Positions 1-12,480 of a stretch of DNA of 64,000 nucleotides are shown here, piece after piece. Numbering within the stretch: the first letter of the stretch is position 1; the number at the start of each line of letters is the position of its first letter. A program made the translations under genes and the position numbers. The notes under the pieces are model-generated. The model made no database searches, was not told the origin of the DNA, and saw only the letters and a program-made list of their open reading frames with translations. Source of the DNA: Cymbidium sinense (taxonomy: Eukaryota; Streptophyta; Magnoliopsida; Asparagales; Orchidaceae); NCBI GenBank assembly GCA_021442155.1, contig CM038223.1:37794983-37858982 (forward strand), given 5' to 3'.

Positions 1-534
1 CAAATGGCCTGATTGACCACTTTAAACTTCTTCTAAATTTATTTTTGTGTTTATTTATGTTTATGCATTGATTATATGCATTATTTTGATTTAATTTTGA
101 TTTGTTTAATTTTATTTGAACAGAAATGACTTTGAACTTAAATGAGTTTATTGAGTTAATCAACCCAATTACCTCAATCCGTGCTCAAATAAATTTAGAT
201 TTCAATTCAAATATATTTATTTTAGAATTCTATTGAGTTTTATTAGGTTTGAATTTGATTTAGATTCACCCAATCCAATTGGGTTAGGATAGGTCCTATA
301 AAGGTTCATTAGGATGATTTATGGCTTTCATTTTAGCATATTAGAGTTCAATTTAGTTTTTTTTATTTCAAATTTAGAGCTTAATTTAATTTATTATTTT
401 ATTTTGGTTTATTTACCTAGCCACTAAGTATAGTGTCTTAAGTGTCAAATTAGGGAGCTCTTAATCTAAGATTAAAGAATCCTAATTTCTAAGATTATGA
501 ATGATACTAACCTAATCCTAAAATGAGGTCAATA
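1..534 (-). repeat. Start of a family-B LTR (LTR-B1), cut by window edge
   Basis: Read on the minus strand, this segment starts at 534 with TATTGACCTCATTTTAGG and matches the beginning of the LTR at 31741 (TATTGGCCTCATTTT). Both then carry a block containing GACACTATACTT and, further in, long AT-rich runs. The rest of the LTR lies left of the window. It interrupts another minus-strand family-B LTR (535-5265): the sequence at 535-560 corresponds to an internal point of LTR-B. The terminal dinucleotide is TA where TG is expected, so either the end has mutated or the border is off by a base or two. A target duplication cannot be tested because the other end is missing. Confidence 0.6.
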
Positions 535-3500
535 GCAGGGTTCACAGTTCCTTATAAGGGAATGCCCCAATAGTTAATTATATCTTAGGAATGAAGGATA
601 TCTTCCTAATAATACTATTGATTAAGAAAATAGATGTTTATTTCTATTATTTTCAAAGCTTATTTTAAAAGGATGGTTACTTTGGAAATTCAATAGGGAA
701 CAATTTCAAATAGGAAAGAGTTTTTTTAGAGACCAATCAGATAATGTTTAGTATGTTATGCACCTAACTATGCAACAAATTTCTTATTCTATGTATTTTA
801 ACTCATGATTCATTTTAAGGCCTTAGGTATACAGTTCATGCCTACAATGATATGAAGTTAGAAGTGGTTGTGGGCTAAATTAAAAGAGAAGGCACACTTC
901 CTTAAGAAGGGTGGTTATCCTCAAAGGCCAGATGCCCTCTTATGTGTAATGGGTAAAGCACCCAATTCAAGAAGAATGAAAACATGCTATCATGTTTTAC
1001 AAAAGCTAATTATTTTAAGTTGCTTTTAAGTTCTACCTAAGGCTTTTAATTAAAATGAGATTTTGAATTTCATTATTTTATATTTAAGTTATTTAAATTT
1101 AGTGGGGTAAAAATTTAATGTTCTTAAGGAACCCAACGCTTTAGGCATTTCATCACAAAAATACATTACAGAAAGAAACCTAGAAAAAAATGCAATTTCT
1201 ATTATGCACTCAAAATAAATTAGGCCAAATTAATTAATAGAATAGGCTAATGCAACTGGGTATTGTTGTACATCTCGGAAGAAAAAGAAAATGGGCATCC
1301 AAGCTATGTCCTTATACAACCCAGCCAAAAACTAAAAGTTTGATCAATGGGGGGTCTCCTTTTAGGATCGTCACCTTCTTGATTGACCTCCACGGGCTTC
1401 ATAGTGGACCACCAACTAGTAAAGTTAGCTCTTACTATTCTTAAATCCCATAGATCCTAACCTAATTCTAGGCTTAAATTACATTCTAAAATTTTAAAAT
1501 AAATTTGTAATCCCTGCAAAATAAATATTAGGAAATATACACAGCACATCAACAATTTAAATTTCAAACATACGAGTTTAGCACTAGTTGTTTGACAAGC
1601 CCACCTATCATATTGAGCTATACATAGGGACATATGCATACCTACAAGAAAATAGAATTTTTATATTTTTTTTATTATAGTGGTCCCTTTTAGCATAGGA
1701 CCATACCGAAAATAGTATTAGTCAAAGAAGAATGCCTTAACATCTAGACTAACGGGCAAACAATCCTTGCCACCTAGTCTAAAATAATACACCACAAAAT
1801 AAGAAAAATATTTCATATTACATAACATTACAGATTGCCAGCCAAACCTAAGTCTAGGATTGGTGACTAATATAAAGCTTATGTGGTATTTGATATATAC
1901 ACATATAATTAATATTATTTTAATTTAATGATATAATAATATATTTTATATTTATGTTAAAAGTGGAATGTCGGCCAAGAATGAAGAATAAAATAAATTT
2001 CACTTTAGGTGGAACCCATTCTATCCAACAACCTAAATAATAATAGAATGAGATTTTCATCCATTCTAAAGAGTCAAACTAAGATCCTAAGTATCTTAAT
2101 TAACCTCTTTTAAATTTATTTGAATGGTTTATTTTAAGTTGGGTTTAATTTGATTAATATTTTAAATTTTCTTTTAAACTTAAAGTTTTATTATTTTGTT
2201 TAATCTCTTAAGGTGGAATTTTGTTTATCAATGATAACCTAGGAAACTTAGGCTACATTGGGCATCAAACATAACCTAAGTCATTTCAAATTTTTAGATT
2301 ATTCAGATTTAATTATTTTCATTAGTCATTTTTATTTGTATTTAGAATTATGTTTTCCATTAATTTGAATTGATTTAAAAAATTTATATATTAATGAATT
2401 CCATATTTGGGTTGAAATTCAAATGTTGATTAGTTTTGAATTTTAATTGATTAATTGATTTATTATGAATTTATCAAATTAATAATTGAAGATTTGATTA
2501 AATTTATATTCTTGATCATTTGATTAAGCCCTAAGAGCATAATTAATTAAATTCTTTAACTTTAGAGAATTAGGAGATTTTCTTAATGTTATAATGTTAA
2601 TTAAATTATTTTAAGTTGATTTTATAAATTATTATAATGTCTATAATTGTTTATTTATAATTTTATTTAAATTGACCTAGGGATTAAAAATTCAACAACT
2701 TCTGATCCACACATCATTGACCTTGGAATTTTTAGGGCAAGTGGGGTTCCTTGCTAATTTAAGTTATCTAAAGTTTCATCTTAATCAGATGTATAATTTA
2801 GGACTAAGTGGGATTTTAATTATTTCAATAAAACTTAAATTAAGCCTAAATTAGATAAAATTAGTTAGGGGTTTTAGTTTTTTTATTTAAAATTCCCCTA
2901 TGGAAGATGAATCAATAGAAGGTTAATTTAGATTTTAATATTTGAATTTTTGTTAATTTATTATGATTTTTTAAAGTTCAGATCAATTAATTGAATTATT
3001 TAATTCAATTAATTACTTAATTAGGTTATTTTAGGGTTTATTAAGTTCTAGAGAGTTCTAATGGTGTTTTAGGTTCATTAAGGTTCTGATAATTTAAGTT
3101 GATTTTATATTTTTCTATAATTTTTTGAATTTATTATTAATTTATTTAATTAAATTAAGGGTTTATTATTGAAAAGTTTATATCCATGGATTTAATTTCT
3201 AATAAATATTAAAAAAATTTATTTAAAGTGTGTTTTAACCTTAATTTCAATTCCCCAAAGTTTTAAATTGATCGGATAAATGATTTAATTTTTATTTAGG
3301 TTTAATTATTTTTAATTAAACCCAAATTAATCTAAATTTATCAAATAAAAATTTAGGATTTTGGGTTTAATGGAGTCCCCTCATTTAGTTGAATCTATAG
3401 AGTACTTATTTGCATTTTTTTGGTTGAGTATTTTATTTTTTTATGAATTTTGGAGGTTTTGGACCCTTTTTTTTTCAATTTTTAAATTAATAAAATCAAT

Positions 3501-5265
3501 TTTTTGCTTGATCTAGTCATCGCCTATGCATCTAGATCATAGCCATCCATTCCAAATAAAAGGAATGGATGGCGGTGATTTTATCTCTGATCTCATATCG
3601 AAAGCCAGGATCCATCTGCCCTTATATGGTGATTTTTGGTGATCTAGGTTGTAGTTTCTCACAATTTTAAGAAATGATTAGGGGTTGATTTCCTATCAAT
3701 CTATACAGCTTGATTTTGCAAGAAATAAATATCTCTTCATAAAGGACCAAATTGTGGATGAGAAGTAGAGGAGTTGAACCTATTCATCGCTGGTGTCAAC
3801 CCTTGGTGGAAAGGATGCTTCATGCACCTTCGCCTCGACACCATGATGCTTTGGTGAAGAACTCTTGGCTTACTTCTCTACTAATCACTGTAGACATCAA
3901 AGCTCTACTGCTTGCCCATGGATTTGATTGAAATCTAGCTCACTAGTAGTGGGGAATTCTGGTGAATGTTTGTTTAAGTTCACCTCCATTCAAGGAACAT
4001 GTAGAAAGCTTCAATTAGTCTTGAGGAGGTCATTTTCCTTTTTTTCCATTCATGGATGAGAGCTTTTATCCTTTTTATTGTCGGCCATGGCTAATCTCTG
4101 GCTTGCCAAGTAAGGGTTCAATGAGTCCCACTTCACCTCAAGAGCATGTAGGGATGGTTGGATTCATGAGAAGAAGTTTCCTTCTTCTCTTTTGATATAT
4201 GGTTGAGAGCCATACATAGGAAGGATGGCCAGAATGTGGCCATCGATAGTGAGAGCTTCAGGTAAAGGGTCTGTTTGGCCTCTGTTCACCTTGTCAATGT
4301 ATTGAAATGTATAGAAGTAAGAGAGAAGCCCTCCCCTTCTCTCTTAGTGCTTGGATGAGAGCCATATTTTATGGAGGAAAGCAAGTTAAATTTTTTCATG
4401 GTGATTTCCACTCTTGGAGGCAAGCTCCAAGGGGTGGTCAACTGACTGGGATGATCCCAAATTAGTTAAGATGAAAGGGTGGATGAGGTATGGAGGAAGA
4501 AGAATTGGATTTGGCTTCCTTGCTTAAATTTTTGGATTCTTTCTTCACATGGATATAACGATTCCTCCATGGCATCTCACATGGCATCTTTTGACTTTTG
4601 GCCCATTTGGATTGGTGGTTAGTTGGCCAAATCAAACCAAGATGGATCATGGGTCAAACTCAAGTCCATTTGAGTTGGATTTGGAGATTGAACTTAGTAT
4701 AATGTCATTTTTTATTCAAATTGATTAAAGTAGTTTGATTTTGCTTCTTTTGATTAATTGATTTTAGATTTAAGTTTCAATCATTTTAAATTATTCAATA
4801 GATAATTTGAAGTTCAATTGCTCTAGTTTTCTCTTAATTTGGCCCATTTTAACTTAATTGAGTTAAATTAAGTTCAATTGAGTTAAATGACCAATTTGAC
4901 TCAATTAAAGGATGTTAAACCTCCACTAATTTGTAATCACATGTGTGTAATGAATTTGGGTGATTAATTTCATTTGGTTTGAAGTAGATTTCAATTTTGA
5001 CCCATTTGACCCAAATTGGGCTTAATGGTTAAGTTGGACTCATTTGGGTCAAATGACCAAATTGGTCAAATTAAACCCAATGACAGGTTAGATTATGTTT
5101 AATTATGATTATTAAATATTTTTTTGGTATTTTATTTTGATTAATTTCAATTTAATTTGGAGTTTGATTTTAATAAGGTTCATTTAATTTTATTTAGATC
5201 AAGTGATCTAATTAGCCCAAATAAGACCTTACTGGAATTAGATTTATTTCATTTATGTTTAAGCA
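535..5265 (-). repeat. Family-B LTR fragment (LTR-B2), inverted
   Basis: This is the reverse complement of most of the LTR-B at 31741-37720. Matching landmarks: 560-760 and 1230-1540 pair with 5290-6720; 1520-1870 pairs with 36180-36520; 1975-2090 pairs with 35860-35970; 4440-4550 pairs with 33060-33160; 5200-5262 pairs with about 32250-32310. The first 500 or so bases of the LTR are missing at its high-coordinate end (5265), where it abuts a plus-strand LTR-B piece. Its 3' end is truncated or displaced by LTR-B1. No reading frame is supported. The small ORFs at 1250-1444 and 4462-4650 fall within this repeat and have no counterpart kept open in other copies. Confidence 0.7.
1311..1317 (-). 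promoter_or_regulatory. TATAAGG box of LTR-B2
   Basis: The minus strand reads GTTGTATAAGGAC, matching the TATAAGG boxes of family-A LTRs (13602-13608 and 41972-41978) at an equivalent place in the LTR. Conservation between two diverged LTR families in otherwise drifting DNA suggests a core promoter. This is inference from position and motif only. Confidence 0.35.
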
Positions 5266-5266
5266 C

Positions 5267-6924
5267 TGTTGGTGTGCTATGTGTATTTTTTTGACATTTA
5301 TTTTGTAGGGATTAAGAATTTATTTTTAAAATTTAAAATGTAATTTAAGCCTAGAATTAGGTTAGGATCTATGGGGTCTAGGAATAGCACGTGCTTACTC
5401 TACCATACTGGTGGTCCTATATGAAGCCCATGGAGGTCCCTTAAGAAGGAGACGATCCTAAAAGAATTGCCCCATAGATTAAACTTTTAGTTCTAGGCTG
5501 GGTGCTTTTTATTTTTTTGGAGTGTACAGTGGTACCTAGCCTCACTGGCCTGTTTAACTTAATTTGAATTTAGATTGATTTATTTTTAGGTGTGCAATAG
5601 AAATAACATGCTTTTTTTAGGTTTCTTTCTATGATGGAATGCTAGGAATATTATGCTCTTAAGAAAATTAAAATTTTCTTTCCCACTAAACTTAAATAAC
5701 TCAAATATAAAATTAAGAAATTCAAAACTTCACACTAATTAAAAACCCTATTTATAACTTAAAGGAAACTGAAATAATTAATTTTTGCAAAACATGATAG
5801 CATATTATTCGTTTCTTTTAAATTGGCCACTTCACCCACTGCACATAAGGGAGCATCTAACTTACGAGGATGACCATTCTTCTTGGAGAAGTGTGCCTTC
5901 TCTCTTTGTTTGGCCCATGATCGTTTCTAATGGCATATCATTATAGGCATGAATTATATACCCAAGGCCTTAAAATGAATTATGAGTCAAAGTACAAAAG
6001 ATGAAATTTGTTGCATTAGTTAGGTACATAACATGGCAAACATTAACTTAGGGTTGGGGAGTGAGTTAGGGTCTTAGCTTCCTTCTTAAATGCAATAGCC
6101 TAGCCATCTTGCATACATAAGACTAGACTCATGGTTTACAAAATTACTTATGTGGTGTTAGCTGGCAACCCTTACAAGTGGCTGATAAATCCAGAAGAGA
6201 TAGGGAAAAGTTCATTTCCTCAAGTGAGAAAGTGAATCAAACATTTGTAGAAATTAAATTAGGCCTAGCCTCTAACTTATGTTAGAAGCATTTGCAGACT
6301 TAGGGTCTAAAGCATTCTTTTGGAATTAGTCTTCAACCACTAGGTATTTCTACATTCTTGTGCTATTAGAATCTAAGTCCTAAATTTCTAATAAAATGTC
6401 AACCCAAAATCTCAAAAAGTCAAAATTCAAAATTTGTAAAGCCTATAATAGGATAGTTGAAATGTGTACTTGGCATCCCAATTTTGATAAGCATTTCCTA
6501 CTTATTCCCTATTGGTCTCCAAAAGAACTCTTTCACCTTGAAATATTCCCAATTGAGCTTCTAAATCATCATCCTTTGACAAGCTTTAAAATCCATAGAA
6601 ATAAAATTAATTTCTTTAATCAAGAGTATTCTCAAGAGAAATTCTATTTCTTTTAAGATATAATTAACTTTATGGGCTTACCCTTATAGGGAACTATGAA
6701 CCTTGTAATAAAATAAACCCTGTTCTACCTCTCTATATAGTTCAGGAGAAAATCGCTAGTACATTGAAGACCCATCAGCTTTAGGAGTCCATCTTAAGTA
6801 ATTGAATCCATTATAAGGTAATATGTTTATCTTTTGAGATAATATATTTATCTTTTAATGATACATTTGATTATCTTAATAAGAACTCCCAAAATTTATG
6901 TGGTTTTCTAAATAAAATTCCCCA
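5267..6924 (+). repeat. 3' part of a plus-strand family-B LTR (5' LTR of element B-I)
   Basis: It begins abruptly at TGTTGGTGTG, aligned with about 36465 in LTR-B3, and follows LTR-B3 to about 37700. Here it continues further to an LTR-like end at 6924 (AAAATTCCCCA). It includes the conserved stretch ending GGTACCTAGCC at about 5531 (13655 in A1, RC about 41920 in A3). It is followed by a primer-site-like sequence, so it acts as the 5' LTR of the remnant downstream. The missing upstream two thirds were lost at the inverted junction near 5266. The ORF at 6396-6656 lies inside it and is not a gene. Confidence 0.65.
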
Positions 6925-6934
6925 TATATTTTTT

Positions 6935-6952
6935 TGATGACTTGACTAGGAG
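6935..6952 (+). other. Degenerate primer-binding site of element B-I
   Basis: TGATGACTTGACTAGGAG begins 10 bases after the putative LTR end at 6924. It resembles TGGCGACTCTGCTGGGGA, a primer-site form I associate with Tat/Ogre elements; nearly all differences are transitions. The better preserved site of the family-A element (59614-59631) supports this reading, but the match here is weak. Confidence 0.3.
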
Positions 6953-8110
6953 TAGTTCCTTTCTCCCTCCTTAGAAAAAAGAATTTTATTTTTATACATC
7001 AGTAGTGTACTAGTGCCATTCATGGGTTAGGATTTTCTTTCATTTCATTGGATGCCTCTCCATTTTATCATTGGTAGAGCTCATTCAACATCCTTAACTT
7101 AGGTTCTAGAACTCTTTGTTTGTCATAACTAAATGATTGGGTCCTAGAATCACCCCTTTAAAGCTTTTAATGAGATTCAAATAAATTAAAGAAAAATCAT
7201 TTTTGTTAGACTTAATTTGGGTCAAAATAGATTTGATATCATTCCATAGTAAGAAAAGAAAATTCATCTTTGAAAATTTTGGAAGTCATCTTAAAAAGAA
7301 ATTTCAAAATTTTGAAAAAAAATCATAAAGTTCTTTTTATCCTTGGTTTTACTTTGGCTTTCTATGAAAGCTAAAGAGAATTAGGATATGGTCCTTAAAT
7401 TGATACCCCTTTGTCCTAATAAATTTGAAGGTAGCAAGCACCTGAGAATGTATTTTAATATGAAAGAATTTTTCTAAACTTTGTCGAATAAACTTTAAAT
7501 GATTAAAAAGAAAATTATAAAATTAAATGAGGTGGGTATAGTCTTGACTAATGCTCCATGCCAACATGATTGAAGCTTGAGTTGCATTGTAAAAAGAATT
7601 GACTTATAAAAATTATAATAAGAGGAATAAGTATGATCCCAAAAGAATGCCTTGTTGACACTACTTAGAGGTCAATCAAGGAAATCAAATATGAGCCTTC
7701 TACTTCTATAAAAGGAAATTTTCATACACATGCAATTCAACTTTAGTCTTAATAGGATCATCTTTGTATGTCCACTAGAAACCTGGAAATTAATTATTTG
7801 GGCTGATTAACCAATTCTAAGGAGTGACTTGGAGATAAACCCTTTTAGACCCTATAGAAACATTAAATCATTATTAGTGTAGGAGAGTCAAAAGGGGAAG
7901 ACGAACATACACAATAAAAAAATGATATAACTAAATTTCACATTTTTGTTTCTAATCAATAAAAGGAAAAGAGAGGGCAACAAAGAAAAATTCTAATTCT
8001 CATGATAAAATTATAATAAATGAAATATAATCTTATAAATTTAACTTAATTTATTTAATGGGAATCCTCTCCATTGGATGATTAATATTTCATAGATAGC
8101 CTTAATCAAT
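6953..8110 (+). other. Leader region of element B-I, first part
   Basis: Non-coding leader or highly decayed gag region between the primer site and the point where solo LTR A1 inserted. It is matched almost throughout by 37725-38872, including the shared stretch around 7000-7080 (GTAGTGTACTAGTGCCATTC) and the block at 7640-7700 (about 38370-38460). No open frame longer than about 60 codons and no recognisable gag motif. Its only support as element sequence is this second copy and its place between primer site and protease. Confidence 0.5.
8106..8110 (+). repeat. Target site duplication (TCAAT), left copy of solo LTR A1
   Basis: TCAAT lies immediately before the TG of LTR A1 and is repeated immediately after its terminal CA (15105-15109). 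The related locus at 38861-38880 has a single TCAAT with both flanks joined, which confirms the duplication. Confidence 0.9.
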
Positions 8111-8603
8111 TGTTAACCTCACTTTTGGAGTGAGGATTCATTCTTCCAATCTTGGACTTAGGAGTCTTCTAGTCACTTGAATTTTCCTAGTCATAGAACA
8201 CTTCTAGTGATCAAGGGAACACCAAACCCAAGCTTAGAGACTTAAGAAGGTATGCCCTAGGCTTAGGATATACCTTAGGACTAAAGGGGCCTACCTAACC
8301 TATGGCATAGATTAAGACCCACGCCTATCCACCCATGCAAATCCAACCTCTAATTAATCAAATCAAGCTCAATTGAATCCCATTTCATATCCAAGCTCCA
8401 AGCCAAAATGACTTAAACCTAAACCCATCTTAACCCCATGATCCAATCCTATGGACCCAACCCAAAGCTCCTTTTAATTAAACCAAACCTAATTGGTTTT
8501 CACAAAGGGACTCCAACCATTCAATACATCATTTCAAGCCCTTCCAAGACCTACACTTAAATCAAACCAACTGAATCAATTCAATCAACATAAGCTAGCC
8601 CAT

Positions 8604-9680
8604 TTGACCTAAAAATCCATATGAGCCAAAATCCAATTAAACCCAAATCAATTATAATCAAAGCTACCAATAATCCTAAATTAATTATCAAACTCAATTC
8701 AACCCAATTCAACCTAATCCAACTCAAATTGGCCCATTTGATTCACTTGACCCATAGTGACCTAAAGGACCCATTTAATCTAAACTTCAATCCAACCCAA
8801 ATTGGATTGAACCAACCCATTCAATATCTCCCACAATGATTGTTGATCATCCTTGATTGTCCAATTACAATTAATTGGGTCAAACCAAGATAATTTAAAT
8901 ACTTGACCCAAGTTGACCCAATTAGCCTAAATGAACTAAATTGAACCAAACTTCATTCTAAACCCAATTGATTGAAACCAATGCCCTCAATCAATCATAT
9001 ATTCAGTATTGAACATGACTCAATGACCAATTAGACCAAACCAAGTCAATTTGGGCTCTTGACCCAAGTTGACCTAATTTGACCTAAATCAAATTGATTG
9101 AAGCCCATGACTCAAATCCATCACAAATTGATTGTTGAACATGACCCAACCTTCAATTGAATGCAATTTGATCAAACCAACCCAATTGATCCATTTAGCC
9201 CAAATTCACCTAAAGGGTCAAATTGATCTAAATCATTCCCAAATCAAAATTAATTTAAATCAACACCTACAATCATCTTCAAATCACCAATTGAACTTAA
9301 ACCAACCTCTTGCCCAAGCCAATTTGATCAACTTAGTCCTTTTGACCTATATGAGTCAAAATTAAATCCACTTCAAATTAAACCAAACCAATTGAACCAA
9401 AATATCCCAAATTATCATTTGAACTAAACCAAACCATCAATTTGACCCAATTTGATCAATTGGTCAACCTAATCCGAATGAACCCAATTTGACCTATATT
9501 GGTCAAATTGAGCCAAACCCATTCAAACCAAGTCGAAACCTAACCAAACTTAGCATGACCCATCATTGGGTCACCATGGGTCAGCCCAAATCAAACCCAA
9601 CCCATCTTAAACTCGAATTAGGCTAAAACACAATGGGTAATCCCCTTAAAATGTGACAAAAGCCCCATTTGGATGGTCAA
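8604..9680. promoter_or_regulatory. Cluster of TTGAC(C/T) motifs in LTR A1
   Basis: I counted 17 TTGACC/TTGACT hexamers (either strand) in about 1,080 bp; about one is expected by chance. They sit in a background of CCAATT, AACCCA and CAAATTGA words. The same region of A2 (about 21470-22510) and, inverted, A3 (about 45880-46950) is similarly rich. LTR-B has a shorter version (4860-5070, 18000-18420, 32440-32860). TTGAC(C/T) is the W-box core bound by WRKY transcription factors; whether these sites are bound is not known. They may instead be residues of an old short tandem repeat. Confidence 0.45.
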
Positions 9681-9819
9681 ACCCACTCTCCAACCCTTGC
9701 CAGCTACCCTAAGCTCAATTTAGACACTTGGACCACTAGCTAACCTAACCCAAAGTAGATTGGGTCAGTCATGGCTCAAATGGAGATGAGCTAACCCAAT
9801 CTACTCCATTGGAACACTT

Positions 9820-10830
9820 GGGGGAGGAGGTATACACCACCTCAACCCCTTCCATCCCTCTCCTTGCCTACAACCACTCATGATGCTCCACCTCAGCCCA
9901 TCCCTGATGTCCTCGACCACCTACATCGACCGGCTACCTAGCAAAAGCTGAACCCATTTGAGCTATTGGATCAATTGGGGAGGAGGGTATACTTCTCCCC
10001 ATACCATTCAAACCACATAAAGAGCTTCAATGAGTTGAGACGAGCATCCCCATAGCATTCCCGACCTCCCTTGAGCTCCACATCATCAATGAGACCAAAC
10101 CCAAGAGAAACTAGGTCCCTTCTCCGTCCAACCTTGCCTAAACTCCACCAAAATCTAATTAACTTCTCCCATAACTTCCTTAAGCTCTAGTAAACCAAAA
10201 TGAATTGATTCTTAATCAATTCGAGCACTAAAGACCACTTCTAAACTAACTCTAGTGACATTTGCAGTGACTTTTTATCCATAAAGCCACCGATGGGGAG
10301 GCAACTCGTAAGCTTCTCAATAATGCTTCTTCTCTTCAAGATGAAGCTACCTCAGTCATTGGACTGTCGGTCTTAAGCTCCAATGAGGTATTTTTTTGGT
10401 AAACCATAGAAAATTTAATAGGAGTTGGTCTTTTGTGAAAGAAATCATGATTTCATGCAATTTTCACTATATAACCTTCTTAGATATCTTCCCCAAATAT
10501 TTTGGAGTCGATCTTGATGCCTCACAAGATTTGAAGAGCTTAGATCAAGGAGAGGGAGGACAATGTCCATCTTCTAGTCTTGTGGGGGGTGGGGATTATT
10601 CCATTCATTCTGCATGATTAGAATGGATATCAATGATTAATCCACTAGTTCTATTCAATTTTATCCCTTAAGATCTATGAGATTAATTCCCACCATTCGA
10701 TCTGAGATCAGACGATGGGGACGAAAGTGCATCCACTGCCACTAACTCAACACGCTGTGTCAGATGATTTGGCTAATCTTGTGACGCCACATGGAAAGCA
10801 CTGCCATGTCAGCTCTGACATGGCACCGAA
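9820..10830. other. GC-richer island in LTR A1
   Basis: This stretch is visibly richer in G and C than the rest of the LTR. It carries a repeated phrase (GGAGGAGG then TATAC, at 9831 and 9981), followed by pyrimidine-rich CTCC/CACC runs. A2 (22750-23740) and A3 (44740-45740, inverted) retain the same island, again with the paired phrase. Three copies share a possible small frame (for example 10396-10617 and 23326-23556), but it opens with TTG in A1 and A2 and is broken by a stop in A3. I regard it as non-coding, possibly leader or regulatory sequence. Confidence 0.4.
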
Positions 10831-12180
10831 GGGATTAGGGATTAGGTTTAAAAATATGTAAACCCATTTTGGAAATGGTAAGTAGAGGAGAATTTAATAA
10901 AAATAATTTTCCTATGTTTTGAACAATGAACAATGCTTAATTAAGGTTTGATTTTTTTTAATTTGCTTAATCAAGTGATAATTGCTTGGCCAATGAGTCC
11001 TAAATTAAATTTTTTGATTTTTTGGGATGTCCTCTACCTCCCATAATTTTCTTAGGATTTATTGGCTAGGTAATTAGAGGGATTTGAAATTCAAACCTTA
11101 ATCACCCTCATTAAGTAATTTAATAATAATTTAAAATGCTAAATAATAAAAATTATGTAATTAATGATTATTAATCACTTATTAATAGTGAAATGATGAA
11201 GGGGAGTGATTAGGACCTCTGTCCTAATTACTTTGCCAAATTCATTTCATTAAGGAGGGTAATTAGTTCATAATTTAATTAAGGAATTAGTTAAGCAATT
11301 AATAATGAAATTAAATCAAATTAAAATTGTAATTAGATCAGATAATTTAACTTGAACTTGTGGGTTCCCTTTTATGTGTACAATAGCATAAAGAGTCTAA
11401 AGGAAATTATGATTAACCCATGGGTGTCAGAAAATCATATAAGTACTTAATTAGATTATTTAATTTAATTAATACTTAATTATGAGCTTCATTACATTAG
11501 GTCTCTATGTTCACTGCAATTTTAATTTCTCATTTTCATTTCATTGGAAGCTCATAATTAAATGATTAATTAAATTAAAGAACATAGGAAGGGGTATTTA
11601 AATGAATTGCTTAATGATTTAAACTTAATTAATTCACAAAACTCACTTAATTATTTCTTCTTAAACATATTAAATCATAAACATGGGATGGGGTAAGAAT
11701 AGCAAATGCTACTTCCTCCTCTTTGAGTTTAATAATTCAAATCTAAAATAAAACTCCATAAGAAGCTTTAGTTTTCCTTAAGTGATTTCATTCAACTTGA
11801 TTGTCCTAAGGAATTAATAAAGTTGAATGAATTATATGGAAGTGTTCAATTATTCCTTTTTAAACATTATAAATTTGTATGCCATTTGCATCATTTATCC
11901 ATGTTTTCAAATCAAATGAATATATTTATGTAAAGTTGCATGTATTGAATTAATCCTATGATATGTGTGACTATTATCACTAATAAGTTTTTCAAACAAA
12001 AATTACTTTCAAAGTTATAAATCAATAATTAAAAATTAAATTGATGATGACTATAAATATTCTATGTGATTTACATTTATCTATAGCTTAAACATGTTAA
12101 ACTATTATTTTATCTTTATGATTCATGTATGGGTTTGCATATGTTTGAATGGTAATAAGTATATAATCTTGATATTTTAG

Positions 12181-12480
12181 GAATATGAAGCTTTAAGTAG
12201 CCCCACGGAGGTCTTAGATTACCTTACTTCCCTGGTTAACAAAGGCAAATACTTATTTAATTTCATTCATATGTGTACTTGTACTAGAATTTGGATAGAA
12301 ACTTTACTTTACATGCATAAATAATTTACTAAAATATAATATTTTACATGATTTTCATTCTCATGGTTCTGTGTACATCCATATGTATTTAAGATAGCAA
12401 GCATTTAGTCTAGACATCTCGGGAATACAAGGCTTTAGGTAGCCCCACGGAGGTCTTAGATTATATTACTTCCTTGGTTT
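12181..12480 (+). repeat. Duplicated 60-bp box in LTR A1 (about 240-bp period)
   Basis: Two copies of a conserved box (12181-12240 and 12421-12480) contain CTTTAAGTAG or CTTTAGGTAG, then CCCCACGGAGGTCTTAGATT, then a CTTCC(C/T)TGGTT ending. The start-to-start distance is about 240 bases, with weaker similarity between the boxes. A2 and A3 also have two copies and A4 has three. The box is better conserved than its AT-rich surroundings. Function unknown. Confidence 0.75.

Noticed and set aside
10396..10617. Small ORF shared by A1 and A2 (also 23326-23556) as a conserved LTR-encoded peptide
   Set aside because: Both open with TTG rather than ATG, the A3 copy has an internal stop, and changes fall at all codon positions. 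It looks like nucleotide similarity of the LTR only.
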